A stretch of 64,000 nt of DNA from Macrothele yani (GCA_039090855.1 CM077005.1:72660607-72724606), one strand, 5' to 3'. Positions 54,598 to 64,000 are shown, counted from the stretch's first letter. Notes: generated by a model not told the origin, from the letters alone. Made by a program: numbers and translations.

Positions 54598-55733
54598 GGG
54601 TAGACCATATCTTCGATAGTTACCAAGCATGTTCTCCTAAAATCTCTGAACGTCTATCGAGGCAAAAAAGCAATGTCATAGTTTTGTCTAAAATAACGTC
54701 AGAAGATTGGTAGATACCAATCCAAATGGAAACTTTCTGGCCCTCATCATCAAACAAATTGTTACTACAAAAACATATAACAAACAATTGGAAAGCCTTG
54801 ATGGTGACAAGGCGGTCAATACCTATTAAACAGATGCATGTGTTAAGTGCATTTTCTGTTTCACCGGATGAAATTAGTGTCAAATGGCATGGGTATTCAA
54901 AATGGTGCTGAAAAACCAATGCGTACCAGGGACAGATTTTTAATAGAAAAAGCAGACCTCAGGATGATGATCCATGGAGAGAACGCAGCAAATCAAGAGC
55001 TAAAGAGAATCGTGTTTATAAGTGCTGATAGTGACATCTTGATCCTGGCTCTATTTCACTGAAAAAGGTTCCACACCCTAGGAGGGAATGAAGGGTGTCT
55101 AAGAACTGCCGTTTGTGACACAACAAGACGTTTCAATCCATTTTTTAACTGAGACACTGGGACAAGACATGTACCAGGCATTACCAGCACTTCATGCTCT
55201 TTCTGGTGCTGATAATACTAGTAAGTTCGGTACCAAAAAAAGCTCCAGTTAGCTGTAACCCTGTGCAGTAGCTGAAAGAGTGTGGCGTGTCACCACTATC
55301 TCCACAGCTCGACAAAATCATGTCACTTGCCGAACAGTACTTAGTGCAGTTGTTGAAAAAAGGCTCGTATTGCAAGACACTTGATGAGTTCAGGCTATGG
55401 AAGTACCTCCGTGGGAAAATTATTTTTCTCGATGACCTACCTCCAACAAGTACCAGTGCACAGCGACATTTTCTTTGTGCTTTCTTTCACACCTACCTAA
55501 CGATACACTGCCTAGATGAAGCACAAGAGACATTGGATCCACTTAAGTTCGGCTTTGAAATGACAGATAGTGTTCTGATGCCATCAAAGTATATTTTTCC
55601 ACTATCAGACGACTACATTGGAGCATGTACAAGTTGTGTGTGTAGTGACGCAGAAGATGCATGTTGTTTGTTTTGCAAATGCAACAGTGTTGAGATTAAT
55701 AAAATAGATTGTAGAAACCCCTATTTAATTTAA
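54598..55733 (+). pseudogene. Nuclease-like gene, right-arm copy (broken)
   Basis: Plus-strand pieces: VDHIFDSYQACSPKISERLS, SNVIVLSKITSED, KLLLQKHITNNWKALMV, then MMIHGENAANQELKR and VFISADSDILILALFH. Next come LPALHALSGADNTSKFGT and the frame 55287-55733: MSPLSPQLDKIMSLAEQYLV, LDDLPPTSTSAQRHFLCAFF, and a Cys-rich end CTSCVCSDAEDACCLFCKC finishing DCRNPYLI-stop. The acidic SADSDI motif followed by GAD resembles PIN/FEN-like nuclease cores, and the Cys-rich tail a metal-binding finger. I recall similar repeated genes in arthropods and cnidarians but cannot name the family. Function is inferred only. The 5' end of the gene is missing at the palindrome centre. Confidence 0.6.
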
Positions 55734-55739
55734 TGTTGT

Positions 55740-56233
55740 TGCTAAAGAAACATAACAAACATTTTGCTTAAAACGATAATGTAGATTTTATTTTACATTT
55801 ACAAACCAAAGTGTTTAAAAATTATAAAATTAGCACCGCTTTGTCTTGTATAGAATTTCTTTGTAAAAAAATTATCAAAGTGTTTTTAAGGATTTGGAAA
55901 TGTATATTTTTTACGTAATATGAATTAAACTGAGTGAACTTTATAAACAATGTCATTGAATATATGTTTATCTCACTGTTAGTGTTAAATCTTCCTTAAG
56001 GAGAATATTTGCGTACTTCAGTATGGAAAGGTTACTTTCCTGGGATAATGGTTTAAGAAATCAAGAAAATAGTAAGAAGCAAATTTGTAGACGATTGAAC
56101 GCTGAACATTTTTTCAATGAATCTTATCGTTTTCGTCAAAACGCTTACTTTAACAGAAGGCAAGTGGAAGAATGGCGGCCATCTTGATGACGTCATACTG
56201 TGAAAACGTGGGGGATGGGGTTGGCCACCCAAC
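55740..56233. repeat. AT-rich terminal part of the foldback right arm
   Basis: Non-coding sequence shared in inverted form with 51976-52500: AAACATAACAAACATTTTGC, CTTTGTCTTGTATAGAATTT, TTACGTAATATGAATTAAAC and the terminal block with GCGGCCATCTTGATGACGTC. The palindromic TGACGTCA core may bind a host bZIP-type factor; that is inference. Confidence 0.85.
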
Positions 56234-57065
56234 TTTGTTTTGCTTTTTATACATCCAAGTAACTAATACAGAAATAATTTTCTCACACACGAGTGCTGCG
56301 GGCTGCAGGACCAACGATTCCAAAGAAAAAGGGCGAGATTCGAACTGAAAACGTTAAATCACTTGGTCCGTTTGCGAATGAGTAACGTCATGTCACTAGA
56401 ATCCGAAATCTGGAGACTATACTCACACTGACCACTGAAGCGACGCATTTAGAATTAAAGAAAGTCGATATGCTAGCATAAAGGCAACGCCGGGCTCTCG
56501 AATCTGAGCACCGTATAAAGCTGCAACGACTAAGAGCGGCTCACAGTCCAGTAGAAAATTCATTGTACCTATAGTAAACCTTTCATCACGATCCTTTAGC
56601 AGGCGAAAATTAGAAATCGTGCATAAAGGTCTGAAGTTCTTCTACCCAGAACCTATCAACCCCAAAGAAGTTGTTCCAGCAATAGAAAATGCACACCGAA
56701 GCCTACCGCAAGAAGAAAGGGATCCTCTGAGGTTCAAATGCGCTGCAAAACTAAAGCGAGCCATTAAGAAGCAAGATAACCGTAGCATCTCAAGAAACAT
56801 ATCAAAAACTGTGAGCAAACTTGAGAATGATCCCGATGTTGTGTGTACTCTGTCAGATCGCTCCGGTCAGATTGCTGTTCTGATCATCGAAGACTACCGC
56901 GAAAAACTGGAAGAATTTATATTCTTCTCAGGCTCAGGTCCTCAGCAGCGTTATTCGTTGGTTCGCTGGGTAGCGCAGATCCAGAGTACTTCTAAAATTC
57001 TGGCGTTACCGGAGGAGCTAAGAAAAGCAGCGAAACCTCCACTAGGTCCCATCATCCCAGATTAG
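56234..57065 (+). pseudogene. Penelope ORF, N-terminal half after the insertion
   Basis: After TTTGTTTTGC (continuing the pre-insertion frame) come a stop and frame changes, a coiled-coil-like piece LETILTLTTEATHLELKK and KLQRLRAAHSPVENS. An uninterrupted 148-aa frame (56619-57065) follows: VHKGLKFFYPEPINPKEVVP, CTLSDRSGQIAVLIIEDYRE and KPPLGPIIPD-stop. The block 'G.KF.........I...E' and the 'ADKG..VVV...DY' equivalent (SDRSGQIAVLIIEDY) are Penelope features. Confidence 0.75.
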
Positions 57066-57179
57066 TTGGTCGTGTAAAACACCCCAAACCGGAATGTCCT
57101 ATTATGCCAATTATTTCCGAGAAAAGGGCTCCCTCTGCAAAAGTAGAAAAAAGCAATGACGAGGTTTTTACAACCGTTG

Positions 57180-57910
57180 GCCGCCACAAATAAACAGAGA
57201 GATGAAGTCGTCGAAAGACTTCATGGAAAGGATAACAAACCTTTAATTAGACAATAATGAAATAATATAACCCAAATGTACCACTCAATTCTCATGCACG
57301 AAGCCACAAAAAACATTGAAAGATGGATGCAGAACTCTGGAACGTTCCACCGCGAATTTTTAGAAGCCATCTCAAAGACACTAGACTATCTAGCCGATTC
57401 AAACTACTTCCAGTTCCAATCCAAAGTCAATAAGCAAACAAAAGGAGATCCCATGGGATCAGCACTTTGCCCGGTGTTGGCAGAAGCAGTGTTGAGAATC
57501 TTTTGAAGATGTGCTCTTCAGCAGACAAGGGCCTATCCAAGTCTTTGGGCAAGATATACCGGCGACATATTTTATGTGTGGAAGCATGGGAAAACAACAC
57601 TGCAAAATTTCATAACGGAGCTGAACTCCTCCCACCAAGACAGTCGAATATGAAGTGAACGGCTGTCTCCCATATCTGGACGTCATGCTTTTGAGAGAAG
57701 ATTCCGAAAAAAATAAGCTATAAATTGTTTTACAAGTCTTCACACGTACATAATCCAATTATACCAACTTCCGTGGGACCCATGTCACACAGGTATGCAC
57801 TTTTTCGTCATCACGCATATCGTTTCTACAGCCTGGTGTCTAAACAGGCAGACATCAACGATGGAATGGTCAATCTGAAGAACCTTGCTTTAGCTGCAGG
57901 TCTATGACCC
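57180..57910 (+). pseudogene. Penelope reverse transcriptase core (active site damaged)
   Basis: The frame 57276-57506 has LDYLADSNYFQFQSKVNKQT and KGDPMGSALCPVLAEAVL, the Penelope motif 'QxxGxPMGSPLSPVLA'. A frame change leads to WARYTGDIFYVWKHG. Here the catalytic RYVDD is RYTGD, so the first Asp is gone. Then NGCLPYLDVMLLRED and the thumb SHVHNPIIPTSVGPMSHRYA to NLKNLALAAGL-stop. Related to telomerase-like RTs. Confidence 0.82.
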
Positions 57911-57962
57911 AGAACATGTGGATGGAATCTTCCGTTAAGCAAGATGCAAGGCAACGACAAAT

Positions 57963-58334
57963 GTGACGCACATCAAACCGGAGCAACAAGAAATATTCTT
58001 GTGGTCAATTCCTTATGTTCCGAGCTTTGCTCATACACTAAAGAATGCCCTGAAGAGGCATAAACTTGGTGTCGCGCTAAGAAACTCGAAACCTCTAGCC
58101 TCTCCTCTTTCAGTGACATCGGACACAGTTGAACTGGGCGATCAAGCAGGAGTATATGAGATTCCCTTGCAATTCCCAGACGCGTCAAATATGCAATATA
58201 TAGGAATGACCAAACGGTCTTTCAGAATTCACTTGCTAGAGCACGAAAGAGACGTTAAAAAGATGAAGTTGACCATAGCTCTTGCCAGAAACGCTACACA
58301 TCCAGTAGAGCCACTCCTCTTTGGAGCAGCATGA
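57963..58334 (+). CDS. Penelope C-terminal GIY-YIG endonuclease
   Basis: Frame of 123 aa: FLWSIPYVPSFAHTLKNALK, KLGVALRNSKPLAS, then the nuclease core GVYEIPLQFPDASNMQYIGM followed by TKRSFRIHLLEHERDVKK. GVYEIP...YIG is the GIY-YIG signature; the Arg of TKRSF(R) and the His/Glu of LLEHERD follow at the usual places. The Cys pair often seen after GVYKIPC is absent (GVYEIPLQF). It cuts target DNA for retrotransposition. Ends at 58334, followed by the terminal block. Confidence 0.85.
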   Translation: MTHIKPEQQEIFLWSIPYVPSFAHTLKNALKRHKLGVALRNSKPLASPLSVTSDTVELGDQAGVYEIPLQFPDASNMQYIGMTKRSFRIHLLEHERDVKKMKLTIALARNATHPVEPLLFGAA

Positions 58335-58712
58335 GGAGGCTGGCTCCCTACGATGAGCCCAGAGCTACAGCCGTCAGAGAATCGACTGAAATTTTAACGT
58401 GCGACGATACGTCGAACACAGCAGTTACCACGGACAGCTCCCCTATTTGGCACAAAATTCTCAACATTCAGCATCGTCACTTACAGCGCGAAGCATGATA
58501 AAATTCTGGTTAGCGCGAATTTCGCAAGCGCCATATTACAATTTTGTTTTTAAGTTTGAGTTCTTTCTTCAGATTCTGTTGTTATTTATGTTCCTCAGCC
58601 TGAAGAAGCTGCCCGTGGCAGCGAAAGCTCGCAATTTTAAATGTCGTAGTATATTACACCTAGAAACGGAAATTGTTCTTGTTGTACAAATATATTAATC
58701 AATAGATTTCCT
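58335..58712 (+). repeat. Penelope 3' terminal block with hammerhead-like core
   Basis: Non-coding terminal sequence repeated in inverted form at the left end. At 58600-58626 it reads CTGAAGA, then a hairpin GCTGCC-CGT-GGCAGC, then GAAA: the conserved pieces of a hammerhead ribozyme around stem II (the seventh core base is free to vary). Penelope elements are known to carry hammerhead motifs in their terminal repeats. I could not define stems I and III by eye. Confidence 0.6.
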
Positions 58713-59090
58713 TACAATAGTCTACCATAGATAAATATTAGATTTAACAAAGCCCATTGTTAAGGGATTTTATTTTCATTTGCGTTGATCACCAATTAAG
58801 ACGGAGCTCAGATATGATTCCAGTTATGGCCTCCCGCTGGAAACAAAATGCACGTTGTGTTTTAAGAGAACGCGACTTTCATTAGCTTTGCAATACTATG
58901 GAACACTAGGTGTGAAATAAAATTATCCAGACTGGTTGCAAAAATTCGAAATCGTACGACACAACACTAAGCGACTTGGCACAGGTTGACTTTGAAACCT
59001 ACTACGCATGTACCGTGAGTCACGTCTCCACTTCTTGTCCGGAATTTACAGTAGTGCTTTCCTCTTACGTGTGTCAAGCTATTCGTCACA
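58713..59090. other. No recognised feature
   Basis: Spacer between the Penelope element and a mariner remnant. Confidence 0.4.
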
Positions 59091-59096
59091 TTTGCC

Positions 59097-59700
59097 ATGT
59101 CGGAAAAGAATGATCAACATATTTGCATCAGATTTTGTCAAAAACTTGACGGGACTTGCAAAGATACATACTTACAGTTATAGAAAGTCTTTGGGGAGGA
59201 CATCATGAGTCATGCACAAGTTTGAGTGGTATAAACGTTTTAAAGATAGTCGTGAGAGTGTAGAGAGTGATAAACGGTCTGGGAGCCCCGCAGTCGCCAA
59301 AAGTGAAAACAATGTCGACCTTGTGTGCACAGCTCTGCGGCAAAATCACCGAATCACCATTCGTGAGTTATCTGAAGACTTCAACATTAGTTTCGGTTCA
59401 GTTCAGCCAATTCTTACGTACGATTTGGGTATGAGTTGTGTCTCAGACAAATTTGTCCCAAAATTGTTACCAGCTGAGCAAACACAGGCTGGTGTTTCAG
59501 AAGCTAGTGATATGTTTTAGTGCATCGAAAACGACGAACACTTTCTCAAAAAAATCATAACTGGTGAGGAATTGGTGGTTGATGATTATGATCCCGAAAC
59601 AAGGTCTTCAGAGTGGAAGGAATTGGCCATAGTTCGGAAAGAAGTATTCATGCAAATACGTACTTTGCAGCATCTTGTGCCCTTAGGAGGGTATTTATTC
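59097..59700 (+). pseudogene. mariner-like transposase N-terminal remnant
   Basis: Starts MSEKNDQHICIRFCQKLDGT, then (after one stop) KVFGEDIMSHAQ and, one frame on, FEWYKRFKDSRESVESDKRS. TALRQNHRITIRELSEDFNI follows, then KIITGEELVVDDYDPETRSS in place of the usual 'ITGDESWIYGYDPETK'. The HTH and 'GRPSTS-like' region are mariner features. The first catalytic Asp is Glu (TGEE). The C-terminal half is missing. Confidence 0.82.
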
Positions 59701-60160
59701 TAAGGTGTTATTAGCACGACCTGTAATATGTAAACATCTTCTGTGTTCAATGGGAGTGTCACTCATAACTTCTGTAAGCTGAGTTTTGCTCTCACGAAAG
59801 TAACCACTGACACAATTTTTGTAATAATGGTTTCGCTGATCACAGGAAGCTTTGTTGCCTACCTAGGTAGTGCTCGTAAAACAAAATATATAGAGTTTGC
59901 TCTGAGTTGAGTGCATTAATCCTACTAAGCATGAGATTTACAAAATCCTTTGTGTTGGCGGAGAAATACTTATGTTTTCCTGCACCATGACAAAATATCG
60001 CCCTGTTATAGATGTTGATGACAAATGTCTCACTTAATACATGACACCGTAAAACAGGAAATGATTTACCTTTTGTTTAATACCTGGATCTAGAACCTGT
60101 GCTTACCATTTCAAAGTTCCAGAAAACCATTTGACCAGTGGATAATATATGTTTATCATA
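59701..60160. other. No recognised feature
   Basis: Spacer; nothing identifiable. Confidence 0.4.
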
Positions 60161-60592
60161 TGTGAAAACACAAGTTTGTCCGTGTTTCCTCACTCCGTAG
60201 TAAGTCGCTCTCCCAACTTAGCTACGCTGACAGAATATCTCGCTGAAAATTTGTTGTCTTGATACATATTTTCACCTCTATAGTACGCATACGTCACATC
60301 ATCTCCTTCTTTTTTTTTTTTTTTTTGAAGCGAGGTGGGAATTTTTCATTAATTCCAAACAATGTGTGGAACAAACATCACACATTTTTGGAAGATCCTA
60401 ACGGCCAGTGGATCCATTTCCCATAATCGGGCGCCAATGTGAAAGCACAAGTTTGTCAGCGACAGACATCGAATTCTTGTCCACTCACGCCGGAGTAAGT
60501 CTCTCCCCGAACTGATCTACGCAGACAGAATGTCTCCCTGCAGATGCTTCGTCTTGACACATGTTTTCACCTCTATAGTACGTGTACGTCAC
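60161..60592 (-). mobile_element. Second TRIM-type element, diverged
   Basis: Two direct repeats (about 60161-60298 and 60438-60592), each running from TGTGAAAnCACAAGTTTGTC to TATAGTACGnnTACGTCAC, flank about 140 bp. Next to the second repeat ATCGGGCGCCA (60426-60436) gives a minus-strand primer-binding site TGGCGCCCGAT. A T-run at 60308-60326 lies where the purine tract is expected. The LTRs contain degraded tRNA-like sequence (AGCTACGC...; TGATCTACGC...). Same layout as 52990-53776, with strongly diverged sequence. Confidence 0.7.
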
Positions 60593-61375
60593 GCACACAA
60601 AGTCTTATATTCGTACCAAAGGCGTCAACATGACCTTTTATATAAGGTTATCGTGATTCACTCTTTTGTGCACAAGGAACATGAAATCCAGCAGCTAATA
60701 CCCAGAGGTTTCCAAGTAGTAATTATGCTACCAAAGGATGATGCAGTATGCAAAATAAGGGTTATTATTGAGATTTTTGCAATAGACGTTACGTTTAGAG
60801 CTTAAATCGTCACTGAAACTGAAACTCAACTTAACGGCTTAGCTTCACTTTGCTTGGTGACTTAAATGTCACTTTCCCTTATGATTTCAACTTGTTCGTT
60901 GAAGTTGAAAGTCTTATAACATGGATGTCACTTTCAAGATAACATCCAGATTTCAATGCCAACATAATTCTATTTATGAAGCAAATTCACGTTTATTGAA
61001 TATTTCAGCCAGTCAGGTTCGTAATAATTTGAATACCGTATTTTCCGGTTTATAAATCAAAATAGAATAGAGGTCGAATAAATTAAACTTCTCAATTTTC
61101 TTATGTGCATTCAAAGATAAGTCGATCCTGACTATAAGACTAGGAAATCGATAGAAAGTCTATAAGAAATACAGTTAGTGTTCTGGAATTATGCAACTAT
61201 GTTTTTAGCGTTTCAGTAAATAACAAAGACAGGAGAAAGTGAGATAACTTCCACATTCCTCTTTTCGTCAGAAAGCTGGACTTCGCAAGTTTATTTTTTC
61301 TTACGAAATGGCTCTGCCGTATTCCTTTTCTCCGACCGACCAATCGGAGCAGGCTTTGCACAAAGGTTGAAAAAA
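60593..61375. other. No recognised feature
   Basis: AT-rich; nothing supported. Confidence 0.4.
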
Positions 61376-61545
61376 ACGAGTTGTTGACAATGCTGCAGCA
61401 GGCATGGCTGGCATTCCATCATAACTCCCAGCATCTGGTGAAGTAGATGCTTTGGCGTGTAGTCTCTTATTCGAGCTAGTAGAGGATCAACATACTATTA
61501 AGTAGGTATCTCTAATGTTTTGTCCGTTGAATGTATAACCCCAAT
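61376..61545 (+). pseudogene. Tc1-like transposase 3' fragment
   Basis: GACAATGCTGCAGCAGGCAT and CTTTGGCGTGTAGTCTCTTA...AGAGGATCAACATACTATTA match the 3' end of the Tc1 remnant at 22865-23010. It codes a decayed DALAW(R)V..LIRASRGSTYY-like ending. Confidence 0.65.
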
Positions 61546-61567
61546 CTACTTTTACGGGAGGATTCTG

Positions 61568-61774
61568 ACTAGGTTGCTTTTTTTGAGGGTTTAACGATCA
61601 CCGTGAGCAACTCAATGGGCTAAAAGAAGTCACCCGTCCCTAATTTAGGGCCACTGGTTTCAGGAAAGGAACGGAGCTAGTGCCGTAAGACAAACACAAC
61701 ATCCATGCCCAACCGGGATTCGAACCCGCACCAGCTTAGACTACTACACCACCTGTGCCGTACTAGGTTGCTTT
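61568..61774 (-). repeat. tRNA-derived SINE with 13-bp TSD
   Basis: Minus-strand SINE at 61581-61761 with body TCACCCGTCCCTAATTTAGG and B-box complement GGATTCGAACC; the head is partly deleted. ACTAGGTTGCTTT flanks it at 61568-61580 and 61762-61774. Confidence 0.92.
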
Positions 61775-63746
61775 AACCACTGTTTTGAATTTGACGTAAT
61801 GCGAGGGATTTACAATTAGAAATTTTATCTAGCGGTTTACTGCTTTAGAATTTCGAAGTGTTACGTGTATTCTTCCACTGCAATTGCCGCTGACTAGTTT
61901 GTTTAAGCTTCAGACAACGCCTCTGCTTGTGCTACTACGCGCAATAAATTAGTCCGTTATTAAAAAACATGTTCTACGATTCTTTTTGAACGGAAATATA
62001 CTTCAATGAAATGCAAATAAAACATAAGAAATAAAAATGTGAGAAAAATGTTAATTTTTTCCCCACTTCATTTCTTTAAAGTTTAACGCTGCTATTCCTC
62101 CGTTCGCGCATTCACACCCCCTCATTTTTTGCATTTATTGATTTTATCTTGACGAAATCTCGATGCAGCAATAATCTACAATTGAACACAACTTACTATC
62201 AAAAATTGACTTCATATATCACAGAAGCTATCATTATGACTGGCAAGCTACACGAGAACTTGTTTTTGTTCCACGCATTTCAGTCGTCCCATCTTATCTT
62301 TTGTTTAAACGCCTACAATTTCCTCTTCGTATCAGTTTCAATATGAGTATAAAGGAGCTCGGGGTCAATCGTTAAAAGCTGTTGAAACTCAACCCGCAGA
62401 CCTCATGCTTTTCCCATGGACAGCTTTATGTTGGTTGCTCCAGAGTTGGCAAAAATGGAAACCTCTTCGTCTTGGCTTCAAATGGAGGAACACTCAACGT
62501 CATTGTTCCAAAGCTGTACAAAGATAAACTTACTTGAACTGCGGAAGAGCTGTGCATTACACTAATCAAAACACAACAGAAAAATGTAGATATTTCAAAT
62601 ATCTTAATTTCATATTCACAGTCAATAAAGAACGTTGGTTTTATCCAATTGTGCTGGCACAAGCATGGACTATATATTCTTCTTTTAAAATTCCTTTCTT
62701 TTCACTTCTGGAACATGTTTCAATTAAATGTTTCCGTGCAGTATGCTCAAGTCATAATCTTAGGAAAACTCGGAAAACGCTGGATCAGAAGCTGATTGAT
62801 ATGTTTTTTGTTAAATCCTGGCAATGCCGAAACCTTTTGCTCTTAAATAAATAAAAACAGCGGAGATGGGAAGAATCACCCCGGTCACGTTGCTGATACA
62901 AAACCTAACCTCTAAAATTCTTGGAGATTTATTCTTGAATCTTAACAAGCATATGCTGCATCGAAAGGAGGAATGAATTTTCTAAAGTATATCACCAAAT
63001 TTACACGTACTAGCATTATCCTTTGTTAAATGCGCCCAAGCGTGAGGATTTTCTTTCTTGCTGTTTTATATCCTACACTGTGGAATTTAATAAGTTCTGT
63101 CTGCTTCTCTAGACACAGGCGGTTTGGAAAACGAAAGCGGAATGGGATTCCAGTTTGAATATATTCCATTTTTATGTCTGGGATATAAAGCCTGGTAAGT
63201 CCAGAGTCTTTCAGCAGGGTTTTCGAGTATTTCATTTTCAGCTCCGACATATGGTAGCAAAGAAAACCAACGCTATGTGTTTCAACGAAGTATAAGGTCC
63301 TCTCAAAAGTAAACAAGGGCGCAAAGAGTGCCGCTCTGTTCTACTCTCCTGCGTATTTACATTAAGTTTGATTCGTTGTCTCAAGGGGCAAAACGAATAG
63401 CTGGTGTGCCCTTTTTCCATTTTTAGACGTTGGTATGCATGTTACTGAAACTCCACTTTACATTCTGTTCTGAACATCATTTTCAGCTCCGTGTAATAAA
63501 TATGGGAGTTATGGCACGTTAGTTTTTAGACTAAATGCTTCTAGCGATCTTTTGTGGTATAACTGAAGGAAAATAAAGCAGAGAGTTCAGTACGAAATGA
63601 AGAATTTTAAAATAAATGTATTTCGCAAGATGAAAATTGAAGTATCACAAAGGTAATAGAAAAAATGCACGAAACTGTGTACGGGCACCATGCATATCTT
63701 CGGAAGCGAGTGATTACATTTTTGACTTTAAAATCAGGGATTTTAT
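61775..63746. other. No recognised gene; two unassigned ORFs
   Basis: About 2 kb of the least repetitive sequence in the window. The frames 62534-62854 (plus, 106 aa) and 63026-63316 (minus, 96 aa) are the longest here. Neither shows a domain, signal peptide or Kozak-like context that I can support. A host exon cannot be excluded. Confidence 0.35.
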
Positions 63747-63942
63747 TCTAAGTATCAGGAAGCAAGTGTGACGTGCCTGCCCAGCAAGTCGCACACGACA
63801 TAAAGGCAGATAGCAGTCAGAACGAACGTCCGCGTAGCTTAATTGGTAGAGTGACTTATTCCGGGAATGAGGGGACCCGGGTTCGAGGCCCGGCGTGGAC
63901 AAAAATGACGGAGAAATTTACTTCGTTATACAAGATATTGTT
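63747..63942 (+). mobile_element. Solo LTR of the tRNA-bearing TRIM family
   Basis: A single copy of the 180-bp LTR on the plus strand, from about ATCAGGAAGCAAGTGTGACG to CTTCGTTATA. It contains the tRNA-like unit (63825-63897): acceptor arms GTCCGCG and CGTGGAC pair, and the T-arm is CCCGGGTTCGAGGCCCGG. No internal region or second LTR is visible before the window ends. A solo LTR forms by recombination between LTRs. Confidence 0.8.
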
Positions 63943-64000
63943 CTTATTTTGGTCATAAACCGATCAATCGGCTTAGGATCCAGATTGAAATCTTTGCCAT

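Larger units (their letters stand above)
51976..56233. mobile_element. 4.26-kb palindromic (foldback) element inserted in the Penelope element
   Basis: The left end TTGGGTGGCCACTCCCCACC and the inverted right end TTGGGTGGCCAACCCCATCC open long inverted arms: 51976 to about 54235 on the left (including a 0.79-kb TRIM insertion) and 54598-56233 on the right. An unpaired middle of about 360 bp remains. Both arms carry a CACAGTATGACGTCAT motif, an AT-rich segment and a copy of one gene, the left on the minus and the right on the plus strand. The left flank is AAA, the right flank TTT, and I see no target duplication. I recognise no transposase. Arms differ by scattered changes, so the inversion is not recent. 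Confidence 0.85.
51258..58712 (+). mobile_element. Penelope-like element with inverted terminal copies and nested insertions
   Basis: A plus-strand Penelope-like retroelement. A terminal block after its GIY-YIG ORF (58340-58712) is repeated in inverted orientation at the left end (51258-51860, interrupted by a SINE). Its ORF begins near 51861, is cut at 51975 by a 4.26-kb foldback element, and resumes at 56234 through RT and GIY-YIG domains to 58334. Penelope elements use an RT related to telomerase and a GIY-YIG nuclease, and often have complex terminal repeats. The ORF has several stops and a damaged RT active site. Confidence 0.85.

Noticed and set aside
54408..54626. Frame starting MVTIEDMVYPIKG on the minus strand as a gene start
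   Set aside because: The first nine residues are antisense of the right arm (VDHIFDSYQ on the plus strand); the left-arm sequence proper begins after the palindrome junction near 54597.
63825..63897. Functional tRNA gene
   Set aside because: The anticodon loop lacks a normal seven-base layout with U33, and the same sequence occurs inside repeated LTRs at 53 kb.

Overview
This window is animal genomic DNA, almost certainly from an arthropod. It is AT-rich and intron-scale, and crowded with Tc1/mariner and hAT DNA transposons, RTE- and Tx1-type LINEs, a Penelope-like element and tRNA-derived SINEs. The species cannot be read from the sequence; a chelicerate or other large-genome arthropod would fit. 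I found no host protein-coding gene, rRNA or functional tRNA gene. Every long reading frame I could identify belongs to a mobile element, and nearly all are broken by stops or frameshifts.

Layout. 332-2978: a decayed Tc1-like element holding a dimeric tRNA-like SINE and an 18-unit, 34-bp minisatellite. 3042-13988: two copies of one Tc1 family (TcA). The second copy is split at 6716/13893 by a 7.18-kb, apparently full-length Tx1-clade LINE on the minus strand with an 11-bp target duplication. 13997-15407: a well-preserved Tc1 element with 30-bp terminal inverted repeats. 16903-19278: a non-autonomous hAT element (8-bp duplication) with a DD36E Tc1 element inside it. 20.5-25.7 kb: decayed Tc1 copies with internal tandem duplications. 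27317-28524: second copy of the DD36E family. 29120-32301: an almost intact RTE LINE whose 5' end is inverted, the mark of twin priming, with a 14-bp duplication. 34.1-34.8 and 43.1-44.1 kb: two truncated RTE copies. 36030-47290: more Tc1 copies, two mariners and a SINE. 47.9-49 kb: local tandem repeats. 50.0-51.5 kb: a SINE cluster including a SINE inside a SINE.

The most unusual region is 51258-58712. A Penelope-like element (RT plus GIY-YIG endonuclease, with inverted terminal copies) is split at 51975/56234 by a 4.26-kb palindromic element. That element's arms are two inverted copies of an unfamiliar nuclease-like gene. It begins and ends with TTGGGTGGCCA-type repeats and sits between AAA and TTT with no obvious target duplication. 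Its left arm is in turn invaded by a miniature LTR retrotransposon array (LTR-internal-LTR-internal-LTR, 180-bp LTRs) whose LTRs each contain a tRNA-like gene. A second, diverged array of this type lies at 60161-60592 and a solo LTR at 63747-63942.

The window therefore reads as a layered fossil record of insertions rather than a set of cooperating genes. Relative ages can be inferred from the nesting (SINE in SINE, LINE in Tc1, Tc1 in hAT, TRIM in foldback in Penelope).
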